Below, one piece after another: positions 53,923 through 63,578 of a stretch of 64,000 nt of DNA; position 1 is the stretch's first letter; each line of letters begins with the position of its first letter. The position numbers and the translations under genes were made by a program. The notes beneath the pieces are model-generated. The model had not been told where the DNA came from. It worked only from the letters and a program-made list of their open reading frames with translations, and searched no databases. This stretch comes from Saprospiraceae bacterium (GTDB lineage: Bacteria; Bacteroidota; Bacteroidia; Chitinophagales; Saprospiraceae). Location: positions 1-64,000 of the forward strand of contig JADJVN010000002.1 in the NCBI GenBank assembly GCA_016710585.1, read 5' to 3'.

Positions 53923-54865
53923 TCGGTCAAATATTTAAATCAACAGGAAGTTGGTATGATGTTTATGTAGAAGACCAAAAATTGTTTTATTCAGCAAGGT
54001 TGGTTGGAAAATGAAGCTCATCGACGATCAATTGACTAATCCTGTTGCTGTTGGAGATATGGTGGAAATCGAAGTGCAGAATACTGAACAAGCTACCATC
54101 CATAAAGTCCTTCCTAGAAAAAATTATATCGCACGTCAATCTCCAAAAAGCAGACATCAAGTCCATATCATTGCTGCTAATATAGATCAAGTTATCCTAG
54201 TGACGACATTATTAGATCCAGTGTACAAACCAGGATTCATAGATCGATTTTTGCTTACCACGGAACCTCAAAATATTCCAGTCATCATCAATGTCAATAA
54301 ATGTGATTTGCATGGTGAAGTAGAGATGCAGCAATATTTAGAATTAAAGAAAAGCTATGAATCAATAGGTTATAGAGTTCATGAGACAAGCACTCAAAAT
54401 CATTTTGGAATTGAAGATTTGAAAATTGCGGTAAGAGATAAAGTAAGTTTATTTTCTGGTCAATCAGGTGTCGGTAAAAGTAGTTTGTTAAATGCAATTC
54501 AAGATGACCTTGGATTAAAGACTCAAGAGATATCCAATTATAGTGGAAAAGGAACACACACTACAACTTTTGCAGAAATGTTTCATCTTCATTCGGGTGG
54601 AAAAATAATCGACACACCTGGTATCAAATTGCTAAGTTTCAACAATCTTGAAGTGATGGATGTAGCGCATAATTTTAGGGAATTTTTTATAGCGTCTAGA
54701 GATTGTAAATTTGGATCTCAGTGTACTCACCGCAATGAACCAGATTGTAGTGTAAAAACAAAAGTAAACAATCAAGAACTCAGTGAGGCCAGATACCTAC
54801 ATTATATCACTATTCTTGAAGAAATAGAGAAACAAAATTATTGGGAGAGAAGTAAGAAGTATTAA
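53919..54865 (+). CDS. rsgA: Ribosome biogenesis GTPase RsgA, one-base frameshift
   Basis: About 315 residues. The first 31 codons (MIGQIFKSTGSWYDVYVEDQ, then SARLVGK) end in a stop that overlaps the start of the main frame. Adding one A to AAAA at about 54010 gives GKMKLIDDQLTNPVAVGD, exactly the family pattern. It has an N-terminal OB fold, a circularly permuted GTPase (G4 NKCD, G1 GQSGVGKSS, G3 DTPG) and a zinc motif CKFGSQCTHRNEPDC. RsgA helps late maturation of the 30S subunit. Since the gene is normally essential or near so, the break is best read as sequencing error. Confidence 0.9.
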
Positions 54866-54909
54866 TTCTCCGTTTCAATTTGTAAAGAAACTATTTCAAT
54901 TTCTATAAG

Positions 54910-56130
54910 CTATAATAACATGCTTACTGGATTCTCCAAAAATTGTTTTAGGCTTTGTAAAAATTTTGCTCCTGTAGCGCCATCCACTGCGCGATGATCA
55001 CAAGAAAGTGTCACTTTCATTCTGCTTGATATCGCAATTTGATCATTTTTAACGACAGGTTTTTTAATAATGGAACCTACAGCAAGAATACAAGCATCTG
55101 GAGGATTAATGATTGCAGTGAAATCTTCTATTTCAAACATTCCAAGATTTGAAATGGTGAATGTATTTCCTTGCATTTCATTTAAATTCAATTTTTTGTC
55201 TTTTGCACGTCCAGCCATATCTGAGATTTCAGATTTGATTTGCTGAAGCGATTTTTGATCAGTATTTCTAATCACCGGCACTACGAGTCCGTCCTCGATA
55301 GCTACTGCAACACCGATATGAATATCATTGTGATACACCATTTTATCACCCATCCACGACACATTCACATCAAGATTTTTTCTTAATGCAGCGGCACATG
55401 CCTTAACAATAATATCATTAAATGATATTTTGATTTCAGATAATTTGTTCAATTGTTCTCTTGCTGCTACACAAGTGTCCATATCAATTTCACTGGTCAG
55501 GTAAAAATGCGGCGCTGAAAACTTGCTTTCAGCTAGTCTTTTCGCAATGGTTTTTCTCATTTGAGATAATTCCACTGTTCTATCTCCTTGAGTCTGATAA
55601 GATATTGTGCTAGAGGCTGCTGTACTACTTGAGCTAGTGCTTATATTCTCTAGATCTCTTCTGACGATTCTGCCATTCTCACCACTGCCCGAGACTTTAC
55701 TCAAATCCAATCCTTTGTCTTTTGCCATTGATTTAGCTAGTGGTGAAGCTTTTATTCTTGAATCACTGCTATCCTCCTTGGATTCAACAGATTGTTGAGA
55801 TTTTACTTCGGCTGCGGGACTTGTTACTGTTGCAGCTACAGTCGTATTTTTTGCTGGGGCTGCATCCTGTTTGAGCAAACTCGAAAAATCTTCATCTTTT
55901 TTGCCGATGATGGCGATAATTCCATCGACGGCTATGGCACCTGATGCCACTGCGATATGTAATAAGATGCCTTCTTGAAAAGCCTCTAGATCCATAGTAG
56001 CCTTATCTGTCTCGACTTCAGCAAGGACATCACCGGGCTTTACACTATCTCCTACTTTTTTGATCCAAGATTTGATCACCCCTTCTGTCATGGTGTCACT
56101 AAGTCTCGGCATTCTAATTACATCAGCCAT
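54910..56130 (-). CDS. Dihydrolipoamide acetyltransferase (E2) of a 2-oxoacid dehydrogenase complex
   Basis: 406 residues from the ATG at 56130 (MADVIRMPRLSDTMTEG); a longer frame to 56211 would put 27 unrelated residues in front. One lipoyl domain (1-80, lipoyl Lys in VETDKATMD), an Ala/Thr/Ser-rich linker, an E3/E1-binding domain (ASPLAKSMAKDKGLDLSKV at about 135-155) and the catalytic acyltransferase domain with CDHRAVDG (catalytic His) near the end. The sequence is of the pyruvate dehydrogenase type. E1 and E3 are not in the window. Convergent with rsgA, 44 bases apart. Confidence 0.9.
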   Translation of the reverse strand: MADVIRMPRLSDTMTEGVIKSWIKKVGDSVKPGDVLAEVETDKATMDLEAFQEGILLHIAVASGAIAVDGIIAIIGKKDEDFSSLLKQDAAPAKNTTVAATVTSPAAEVKSQQSVESKEDSSDSRIKASPLAKSMAKDKGLDLSKVSGSGENGRIVRRDLENISTSSSSTAASSTISYQTQGDRTVELSQMRKTIAKRLAESKFSAPHFYLTSEIDMDTCVAAREQLNKLSEIKISFNDIIVKACAAALRKNLDVNVSWMGDKMVYHNDIHIGVAVAIEDGLVVPVIRNTDQKSLQQIKSEISDMAGRAKDKKLNLNEMQGNTFTISNLGMFEIEDFTAIINPPDACILAVGSIIKKPVVKNDQIAISSRMKVTLSCDHRAVDGATGAKFLQSLKQFLENPVSMLL

Positions 56131-56335
56131 AAAAATATTTTGTGCGAAAATACAAAATAGACTCGATTCTGACAAAGCATTATTGATTTTCGCAAAAAAT
56201 GGGATATTCATAGGGTTTTATTTGGCTAAAGAAACAGAATGTAACTTATCGACTATTGAGACGTAAAATGAGCAAATTTTAAGGGACTTCCTTATAAATT
56301 GACAAAGTTTGAACTTATTTTCTGATAATAAACTG

Positions 56336-56363
56336 TTGGAATGCAAAAAAAATAGTAATTTTG
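56336..56363 (+). promoter_or_regulatory. Possible promoter of the 56387 gene
   Basis: TTG at 56336-56338 and TAATTTTG at 56356-56363, 17 bases apart, slightly short for the Bacteroidota pattern. The same TAGTAATTTTG sequence precedes scpB. Confidence 0.35.
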
Positions 56364-56386
56364 AATTGAACATTTTGAATAAGCTT

Positions 56387-57982
56387 ATGAAAATAAGAAT
56401 TAATTTCACTTTATTAATCTTAGTATTTTTATTGAATCATGGCTGGAATCTCACTGCCCAGGACACAATTCCACCTACTGTGATCGTAATTCAAGGACTT
56501 CAAAAACTTCCAGTATATGCCTATAGTATTGCTATGCTAGATGCTGAAAGCATCGATGCAGGAAGTTTTGATAATGTTACACCCCGAGGGAAATTAAAAT
56601 TCTATTTTAATGGTGATACTTCAATTAAATTCTTATATTTCACTTGCAGTGATTTTATCATTAATGGGCTATGTACTAATGAGATGACAGTAGATATTCA
56701 ATTTTGGGTTGAAGATGAAGCAGGAAATAAGAATTATGCCACATTGCGCTATTATTTTTCAGACCCTAATTCAATTTGTGAACTTGGTTTTGTTCATGTA
56801 AGCCATTTGGACTCAAGTAGTAGAAATATTGAATTTCAAGTGGAAGTAAATTATAGGAATTATAATATCGAATATGTAAAGAGTGGATATGTTGAGTTAA
56901 AAAGAAGATCACAAGCAGGAGCATATAGTAAAAGTACACCATTTAAGGTAGATAATTACAGCAATGGTGTCGAGACTAGTGATTTATTAAAAATCAGGAA
57001 TCATATTTTAGGAAAAAACATTTTTCAGGATCCCAAACAAATGATTGCTGCGGATGTGAATAAGAGTAGCTCAATTACTGGAGCGGATATTTCTCAATTG
57101 AGAAAATTATTATTGTCTACATCTCCAAAAGATACATCAAGAGATGCATGGACTTTTGTTCCTGCCGATTATAAATTTGAAAATTTGAAGGATCCATATT
57201 CCGCACCAAGATATATCACCTGGAAGGATAGTTTATGCAATCCTGTAAATTATTTTCATTGTATCAAAATTGGTGACATTGATGGTAGTGCGAAGAATAT
57301 TAATGCAGTCAATACAAGACAAATCAAGAAGAAAAATGTACAATATTCCATCGAGCAAACTTTATCTAAACATTATAAACTAAATCTATTTTTTGAAAAT
57401 TCAACTAAGTTAAATACGATACAATTCAGTCTTCAAATTCCAAAAGGATTAGAGTTGTCTCATGTTGAATCCCAAAAATTAGACATCACAGAAGAAAATT
57501 ATTATTATACTAGTTTGGATTATAATTATTTTAATTTTTCTTATGATCAATCTAATCTTTGCAGAATAGGCGAAGGAGAAATTTTCCTTACCTTGTATTT
57601 CAATGAAATCCCTCCTAAAGTAAATTTTGAAGTTAAGTTTGAAGATGCAATGATCCATTCTGAATTGACTGATGAATTCGACAATGTTTTTGGATTAAAT
57701 CTCAGTAATTCAAATCATAGCAATAATAAATTAAAAATTAAACTAATTCCTAATCCAGTGAATGATTTAGCTTTATTTGAATTTAATTCAGATATTGAAA
57801 ATGACTGCACACTACATATTTATGATTCAAATTTAAAATTGATAAAAAGTATTATTTATCAGCAACATATAGGTTTGAATAGAATCCATGTGACAATTGC
57901 AGATTTTCCAGATGGAGTTTATTTTTATTGTTTAGAGTCTTCGGGTTTTAGATTATATGATAAATTCTTAGTCCAAAATTAG
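56387..57982 (+). CDS. Secreted dockerin-like/T9SS protein
   Basis: 531 residues from the ATG at 56387, which starts a good signal peptide (MKIRINFTLLILVFLLNHGW, cleavage near TAQD). An N-terminal HYR-like strand set (IPPTVIVIQGLQKLPVYAY, VEDEAGNKNYA) is followed by a dockerin-like pair (NGVETSDLLKIRNHILG, DVNKSSSITGADISQLRKL). The usual Saprospiraceae extension ending FHCIKIGDIDGSAKN, a beta-rich module, and a T9SS tail (IKLIPNPVNDLALFEF) complete it. It is a shorter relative of the two HYR-like proteins upstream and is intact. Confidence 0.8.
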   Translation: MKIRINFTLLILVFLLNHGWNLTAQDTIPPTVIVIQGLQKLPVYAYSIAMLDAESIDAGSFDNVTPRGKLKFYFNGDTSIKFLYFTCSDFIINGLCTNEMTVDIQFWVEDEAGNKNYATLRYYFSDPNSICELGFVHVSHLDSSSRNIEFQVEVNYRNYNIEYVKSGYVELKRRSQAGAYSKSTPFKVDNYSNGVETSDLLKIRNHILGKNIFQDPKQMIAADVNKSSSITGADISQLRKLLLSTSPKDTSRDAWTFVPADYKFENLKDPYSAPRYITWKDSLCNPVNYFHCIKIGDIDGSAKNINAVNTRQIKKKNVQYSIEQTLSKHYKLNLFFENSTKLNTIQFSLQIPKGLELSHVESQKLDITEENYYYTSLDYNYFNFSYDQSNLCRIGEGEIFLTLYFNEIPPKVNFEVKFEDAMIHSELTDEFDNVFGLNLSNSNHSNNKLKIKLIPNPVNDLALFEFNSDIENDCTLHIYDSNLKLIKSIIYQQHIGLNRIHVTIADFPDGVYFYCLESSGFRLYDKFLVQN

Positions 57983-58363
57983 CTGGAATTTTGGTGTGAT
58001 ATCGTGAGTTAGTTATGGTATGAATACCAAGAATTCAAATGAAAGGAATTTTATAGTATGTAAGTTTGATATTGCCTATTTTGCGTCACTTATAAAGGAA
58101 TGGGATAGCCTTGAAAGAATTTTAGTTTTTTAGAAGTATTTAATGAAAAAATTTACTTTATCATTTTGCTAGGCAATCTTTTACAAATATTATGAAACAT
58201 CACTTTACTGCTCACCCCAACAAAAGTTGGATGATGTCATCACATTAGTGCTATTTCTATATCTTGTTATTGCTGATTTTACAGCCATTTTCTTATTTAT
58301 TATATTAAACATTTAATTTATTTATAACTTTAAGGCTTAATTTGAATTGTATATCATCGGAAA
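57983..58363. other. Intergenic region before recR
   Basis: 381 bases without a gene. It contains two small hairpins (TGGTA-TGAA-TACCA near 58015 and CCAAC-AAAA-GTTGG near 58218) with no T-run. No promoter box of good quality was found. Confidence 0.5.
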
Positions 58364-58990
58364 ATGGGAAAAATCGGATCCAAACTGCTTTTTGATTCTG
58401 TAGAATTGCTGAGTACCTTGCCTGGGATTGGCAAAAAGTCAGCTTTGAGGATGGCGCTACATTTGGCGAATCTTGAGCCATCCAAAACATTGAAACTTGC
58501 CGATTCTCTCACTAAACTGGCTAATGAATTGAAGACCTGTAGTCACTGTTTTTTATATTCAGACACAGATATTTGCGATATCTGTGCAAATCCAGCTAGA
58601 GATCCCAAAACCATTTGTATCGTTGAATCCATTAAAGACCTCATTGCAATAGAAGAAACGAATCAATATCATGCTAGATATCATATATTGGGTGGATTGA
58701 TATCACCGATAGATGGTATCGGTCCTGAGAATTTGAATTTGAATACCTTGGTAGAACGCATCTCCAATGATGGAGTTCAAGAATTAATTATGGCTATAAG
58801 ACCTTCTATTGAAGGCGATACTACGATATATTATATTTCAAAGTTATGCTCGGAGAAGAATATCAAAATCTCAATGATTGCAAGAGGCGTTTCGTTTGGT
58901 TCTGAACTCGAATTTACTGACGAAATTACTCTTGGCAGATCTATTCTATCAAGGACGCCATATTTAATTCATGATAATCTGATGGTGTGA
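58364..58990 (+). CDS. recR: Recombination protein RecR
   Basis: 208 residues. Helix-hairpin-helix STLPGIGKKSALRMALHL (about 17-34), a four-Cys zinc finger (CSHCFLYSDTDICDIC, about 59-74), a Toprim domain (TICIVESIKDLIAIEETN, HILGGLISPIDGIGPE) and the C-terminal Walker-like region are all present. RecR acts with RecO/RecF to load RecA at gaps. Its stop overlaps the GTG start of the next gene by four bases. Confidence 0.95.
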   Translation: MGKIGSKLLFDSVELLSTLPGIGKKSALRMALHLANLEPSKTLKLADSLTKLANELKTCSHCFLYSDTDICDICANPARDPKTICIVESIKDLIAIEETNQYHARYHILGGLISPIDGIGPENLNLNTLVERISNDGVQELIMAIRPSIEGDTTIYYISKLCSEKNIKISMIARGVSFGSELEFTDEITLGRSILSRTPYLIHDNLMV

Positions 58991-60921
58991 CTTTAAGTAT
59001 CATTATAGTCAATTACAATGTCAAGTATTTTATAGAACAAGCTATAAGAACAAGTCTTAAAGCATCGGAGCATATTGATGCTGAAATTATAGTCATAGAC
59101 AATGCTTCTATTGATGGATCTCAATCCATGATCAAGAATTTTTTTCCTGAAGTTCAGCTCATCGATTTAAAGAATAATCTCGGTTTCTCAAAGGCAAACA
59201 ACATTGGCATTGCTGCAGCAAAAGGGGAATTTATTCTTTTATTAAATCCAGATACCGTCGTCGGTGAGAATACTTTTGTGGAATGTTTAAAATTCATCCA
59301 AACGCATTCTGATTGTGGCGCACTCACTGTGAAAATGTTGGATGGATCTGGAAAACTATTGCCAGAATCTAAGAGAGGATTTCCTACACCTTGGGCTGCA
59401 TTTTGTAAGTTCTCTGGTTTGTATAAAATTTTTCCCAAATCAAAATTTTTCAATCAATATTATTTAGGCCATTTGTCCTACGATGAGATCCAGAAAATAG
59501 ACGTCATGCCAGGCGCATTTATTTTAGTGAGAAAAAATATTGTTGACCAAATCGGCGGTTTGGATGAAAGTTATTTTATGTATGGAGAAGATATCGACTT
59601 TTCATACCAAGTAAAGAAACATGGCTATGAGAATTACTATTTACCTGAACCACATATCATTCATTATAAAGGAGAAAGCACCAGTAAGTCAAGTATAAAC
59701 TACATCAAGAGTTTCTACAATGCAATGATTATTTTTACAAATAAATACTATAGCGGACTTCAAAAATTTGGATTGCTTCTTATTCTAAAATTGGCGATAA
59801 TTTTTCAAGCGAGCTTGAGTTTTGTCAAACATAATTTGATTCAGATTATTCGTCCTTTGTTGGATATACTGATTATATTTTTTGGTATAAAATATATAGC
59901 TTCTCTTTGGTCTATATTCTATCATCACCAAGAGAATTATTTTTCTGAAGATTCTTTGAATAAGAATGCTATCCTATATTCTATCCTTTGGATTGCTGTA
60001 GCCTTATTTCACGGATTCTATGATCGTATCATTAAGATTAAAGATATTTTGATCATCTTGGTCATTGGTTTAATACTGAATTTAAGCATTTATTCAGTAC
60101 TTCCAGAAAGCTATAGAAGCTCACGTGTGATTCTTCTGCTATCTAGTGTGTTTGTCGCAGTGTATTTATTTGCAGTAAGATTTATTATATTATTTTTTCA
60201 ATCAAAGAATAAAAGAAATTCACCTGATAAATCACTAAATTATTTGATCATAGGAGATGAACATGATGAAGATTTTGTGAAATCTATTTTTGATCACAAT
60301 CAACTAAAATATAGTATAGTCAAACGGCTTGATCCTTCAGAGAAATTCTCAGAAACACAAATTCGGGAAATGGTAAAAATTCTTTCAGTTGATGAAATTA
60401 TTTTTTCTTCAGACAAGTTTCAAACTCTAGGAGTCTTGGATTATATCTCAAAGCTGGGTGCATTAGTTTCATATAAGATCATTTCAAAAAATACCCAAAG
60501 TCTCATTAGCAGTGCTTCAAAAAATACCAAGGGAGAATTGATCCATTTTTCAATAGCGTATAAGTTGACAGACAGGGTTTATCGAAGACAGAAGCGTATA
60601 TTCGATGTCATGTATGCTATTTTTTTATTTTTATTTTTTCCAATTATAATTTTTTTTCAAAGAAATATATCGGCTTATTTTTTGAATATTTGGCAAGTGT
60701 TGATTGGTCATAAAACTTGGGTTGGTTACACACGTCAGGCTCAGGAGAAATATGATCTGCCTTACATTAAACCAGTCTTATTTTCTATCTATTCCGATCA
60801 AGAAGCATTGCCCAACGAAATATTGGAAAAATATATTTTGACCCATTACGCACAGAATTATTCTATCTTTACAGATATTCATTGTTGTCTACAAAATATT
60901 ACAAACTCAGATATTCATTAG
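58987..60921 (+). CDS. GT2 glycosyltransferase fused to a polytopic sugar-transferase-like domain
   Basis: 644 residues from a GTG. The N-terminal 260 residues are a family-2 glycosyltransferase: SIIIVNYNVKYFIEQAI, IVIDNASIDGSQSM, NLGFSKANNIGI, LLLNPDTVVG, then FMYGEDIDFSY. The C-terminal 380 residues hold about six membrane spans, a Rossmann-like stretch (YLIIGDEHDEDFVKSIF) and a terminal RRQKRIFDVMYAIFLFLFFP segment that resembles the WbaP-type polyprenyl-phosphate sugar transferases but lacks their usual KFRSM motif. It probably builds surface glycan. It is translationally coupled to recR, a neighbour without obvious relation. Confidence 0.85.
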   Translation: MTLSIIIVNYNVKYFIEQAIRTSLKASEHIDAEIIVIDNASIDGSQSMIKNFFPEVQLIDLKNNLGFSKANNIGIAAAKGEFILLLNPDTVVGENTFVECLKFIQTHSDCGALTVKMLDGSGKLLPESKRGFPTPWAAFCKFSGLYKIFPKSKFFNQYYLGHLSYDEIQKIDVMPGAFILVRKNIVDQIGGLDESYFMYGEDIDFSYQVKKHGYENYYLPEPHIIHYKGESTSKSSINYIKSFYNAMIIFTNKYYSGLQKFGLLLILKLAIIFQASLSFVKHNLIQIIRPLLDILIIFFGIKYIASLWSIFYHHQENYFSEDSLNKNAILYSILWIAVALFHGFYDRIIKIKDILIILVIGLILNLSIYSVLPESYRSSRVILLLSSVFVAVYLFAVRFIILFFQSKNKRNSPDKSLNYLIIGDEHDEDFVKSIFDHNQLKYSIVKRLDPSEKFSETQIREMVKILSVDEIIFSSDKFQTLGVLDYISKLGALVSYKIISKNTQSLISSASKNTKGELIHFSIAYKLTDRVYRRQKRIFDVMYAIFLFLFFPIIIFFQRNISAYFLNIWQVLIGHKTWVGYTRQAQEKYDLPYIKPVLFSIYSDQEALPNEILEKYILTHYAQNYSIFTDIHCCLQNITNSDIH

Positions 60922-60922
60922 T

Positions 60923-62092
60923 ATGACCTCTGCATCGAAAATTATTAAACTTTCAGAGACGATATTACCTTCCTTAGTTCAAATAAGAGAACATCTCCAT
61001 GCGCATCCCGAATTGTCATTTCAAGAGTGGGAGACTTCAAAGTTCATAAAGAAACAGCTCCAAGAATTGAATATTCCTTATACTGAGAATTGGGCAAAGA
61101 CCGGCATTATTGCTACGATAGGGAAATCATCAAAGCGCGTGGTAGGACTTAGAGCAGATATGGATGCGCTTCCTATCGAGGAAGAGAATGAAGTTGCATA
61201 TAGATCAAAGAATATTGGGGTTATGCATGCCTGTGGTCATGATGTCCATATGACTTGTTTGCTTGGGGCGGCTCAGATATTGAAGGCGATGGAAAATGAA
61301 CTTGAAGGTGAGGTGAGATTGATATTCCAGCCTGGTGAAGAATTATTGCCAGGTGGAGCTAGCCAACTCATTGCTCAAGGCGCTCTAGATGGTGTAAATG
61401 CGATCTTTGGATTGCATGTTCAGCCCAAAATGGAGGTGGGTAAGATTGGATTTTGTCCAGGTCCTGCAATGGCTTCTTGTGATGAGATCTACATTAAGAT
61501 CAAAGGGAAGGGAGGACATGCTGCCATGCCAGACCAAACCATCGATCCAATATATGTTTCTGCTCAACTCATCTGTCAGATTCAAGCACTGATCAGCCGT
61601 GAAAAACAAGCATTTAATCCTTCTGTTTTAGGTATAGGAAAAATTAATTCAGTAGGTGGTGCGACTAATATTATTCCTGATGAAGTCATGTTGGAAGGGA
61701 CATTGAGATGTCTAGACGAGGTATGGAGAGCTAAAGCTAAAAATAGATTGCGTGAGATCATCAATCACAGCTGTGCTGCATTTGGTGCTACTGCTGAGAT
61801 TAATATTGTAGATGGCTATCCTTGCTTAAATAATAATGTTAGCCTCACTCATCAAGCTATCCAAACATGTAGTGAAATAATTGATAAGGAAGATATTATA
61901 CATTTAACCCCTCGGATGACATCAGAGGATTTTGCATATTATAGCCATAAAATTCCCGCTTGTTTTTACCGTCTTGGGATAGGCAGAGAAGCAGGAGTAC
62001 ATACCCCACATTTTGACATAGATCCAGCATGTTTGGCTATTGGATCGAGGAGTTTAGCTCATTTAGCAAAGGATTTTTTAAAAAACACATAA
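60923..62092 (+). CDS. M20 family amidohydrolase (N-acyl-amino-acid type)
   Basis: 389 residues. Metal-binding and catalytic motifs are seen in RADMDALPIEEEN and VMHACGHDVHMTC. The dimerisation domain begins after the FQPGEE stretch (catalytic Glu), and a metal-binding His lies in HLTPRMTSEDFAYY. The family removes the acyl group from N-acyl amino acids or related amides; the exact substrate is not clear. It starts two bases after the glycosyltransferase stop and is likely in the same operon. Confidence 0.92.
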   Translation: MTSASKIIKLSETILPSLVQIREHLHAHPELSFQEWETSKFIKKQLQELNIPYTENWAKTGIIATIGKSSKRVVGLRADMDALPIEEENEVAYRSKNIGVMHACGHDVHMTCLLGAAQILKAMENELEGEVRLIFQPGEELLPGGASQLIAQGALDGVNAIFGLHVQPKMEVGKIGFCPGPAMASCDEIYIKIKGKGGHAAMPDQTIDPIYVSAQLICQIQALISREKQAFNPSVLGIGKINSVGGATNIIPDEVMLEGTLRCLDEVWRAKAKNRLREIINHSCAAFGATAEINIVDGYPCLNNNVSLTHQAIQTCSEIIDKEDIIHLTPRMTSEDFAYYSHKIPACFYRLGIGREAGVHTPHFDIDPACLAIGSRSLAHLAKDFLKNT

Positions 62093-62186
62093 AATATTTT
62101 CATAATTTATAACTAGATATGCATCAAATTATTAACTTTGTGCTTTGATGAAATAAGGACAATAATAATTAGATTATAATAAGAAA

Positions 62187-63457
62187 ATGGCAAAAATACT
62201 TATCGTTGATGATGAGCAAAGTATCAGGAGGGCACTGCGTGATATTTTGGAGTTGGAAAAATATCAAGTGGATGAAGCGATAGATGGATTAGACTGCCTT
62301 GTCAAAATCAAGCAAAATTCTTATGAAGCGATCATCCTAGACATTAAAATGCCAAAAATGGATGGCATGGAAGCATTGGACAAAATCCAGTCTTTAGCAT
62401 CAGATACACCTATCATCATGATCAGCGGTCATGCTACGATTGACACTGCTGTGGAGGCTGTAAAAAAAGGTGCTTATGATTTTATTTCCAAACCACCAGA
62501 TCTGAATAGATTGCTCATTACCCTGCGCAATGCAATAGATAAATCATCCCTAATATCAGAAAAAAGGTGCTTCAAAAGAAAGTATCTAAATCAAAGACAC
62601 AAGAGATCGTTGGGGAATCAAAGACAATAATGAAGGTGAGAGAAACCATTGAGTTGGTAGCTCCAACCGACGCTAGAATATTAGTCACTGGGCCTAACGG
62701 AACTGGAAAAGAATTGGTGGCAAGATGGATTCACGACAAGAGCAATAGAAACAATGGAAGTATCGTAGAAGTCAATTGCGCAGCGATTCCTTCTGAGCTT
62801 ATAGAGAGTGAATTGTTTGGTCATGAGAAGGGATCATTTACTTCTGCAATTAAACAGAGATTGGGTAAATTTGAATTGGCTAATGGTGGCACTTTATTCC
62901 TTGACGAAATAGGGGACATGAGTCTGTCAGCACAAGCAAAAGTGCTTCGCGCTCTTCAAGAAAATCGAATCACCAGAGTAGGAGGAGATAAAGAGATCCC
63001 AGTTGATGTAAGAGTCATTGCTGCTACAAATAAAGATCTACGTGAAGAGATCATCAGAGGAAGATTTAGAGAAGATTTATACCATCGATTGGCTGTGATT
63101 ATTATCGAAGTTCCTTCACTCAATGATAGGAAGGAAGATATTCCGATATTGACAGAACACTTTATAGAACATATCTGCCATGAATATGGTATCGCTGCAA
63201 AGAAAATTGATGATTCAGCTTTAGAGGAGTTACAAAAATATAATTGGACAGGAAATATTCGTGAGTTGCGAAATGTCGTGGAAAGACTCATAATCTTATC
63301 TAAGCAAAAAATAACTAGGAAAGAAGTATTAGATTTTGTCATTCCTGCAAGTCAAAGAAATACAAAATTTAGAGAATTATTTGATCAGTTTGGAACAATT
63401 TCTGAGCTAAATGATTTTATAAAGAAAGAGTTTCATTCCTATAAACAAGAAAATTAA
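62187..63457 (+). CDS. NtrC-type response regulator, without DNA-binding domain, one-base frameshift
   Basis: About 423 residues. The receiver domain (1-120; phospho-acceptor Asp in IILDIKMPKMDG at about 53, KPPDL near the end) and AAA+ domain meet at about 62565, where one added A in AAAAAA restores frame (SEKKVLQKKVSKSKTQE). The AAA+ region shows Walker A TGPNGTGKE, Walker B GTLFLDEIGDMS, and sensor II NIRELRN. The sigma-54-contact loop reads GSFTSA instead of GAFTGA, and no Fis-type helix-turn-helix follows; the protein ends after FRELFDQFGTISELNDF. It resembles the NtrX-like regulators of Bacteroidota. A possible -7 box TAACTTTG lies at 62133. Partner kinase not seen. Confidence 0.85.
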
Positions 63458-63481
63458 TTTTGAAAAATGTTGAATAAATAG

Positions 63482-63509
63482 GCCTGTTCTCAAAAGGACA
63501 GGCTTTTTT
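63482..63509 (+). terminator. Intrinsic terminator after the response regulator gene
   Basis: GCCTGTTCT-CAAA-AGGACAGGC (nine pairs, one wobble), followed by six T's, 24 bases after the stop. Confidence 0.88.
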
Positions 63510-63578
63510 AATCGAAAACATTTAAATTTTTAATTGGATTGAGTAAAATATAAATACAACTAATAAAAAAAATATCAG

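Noticed and set aside
56131..56211. Upstream extension of the E2 gene to 56211
   Set aside because: The 27 extra residues do not belong to the family; lipoyl domain starts at MADVIRMPRLSD.
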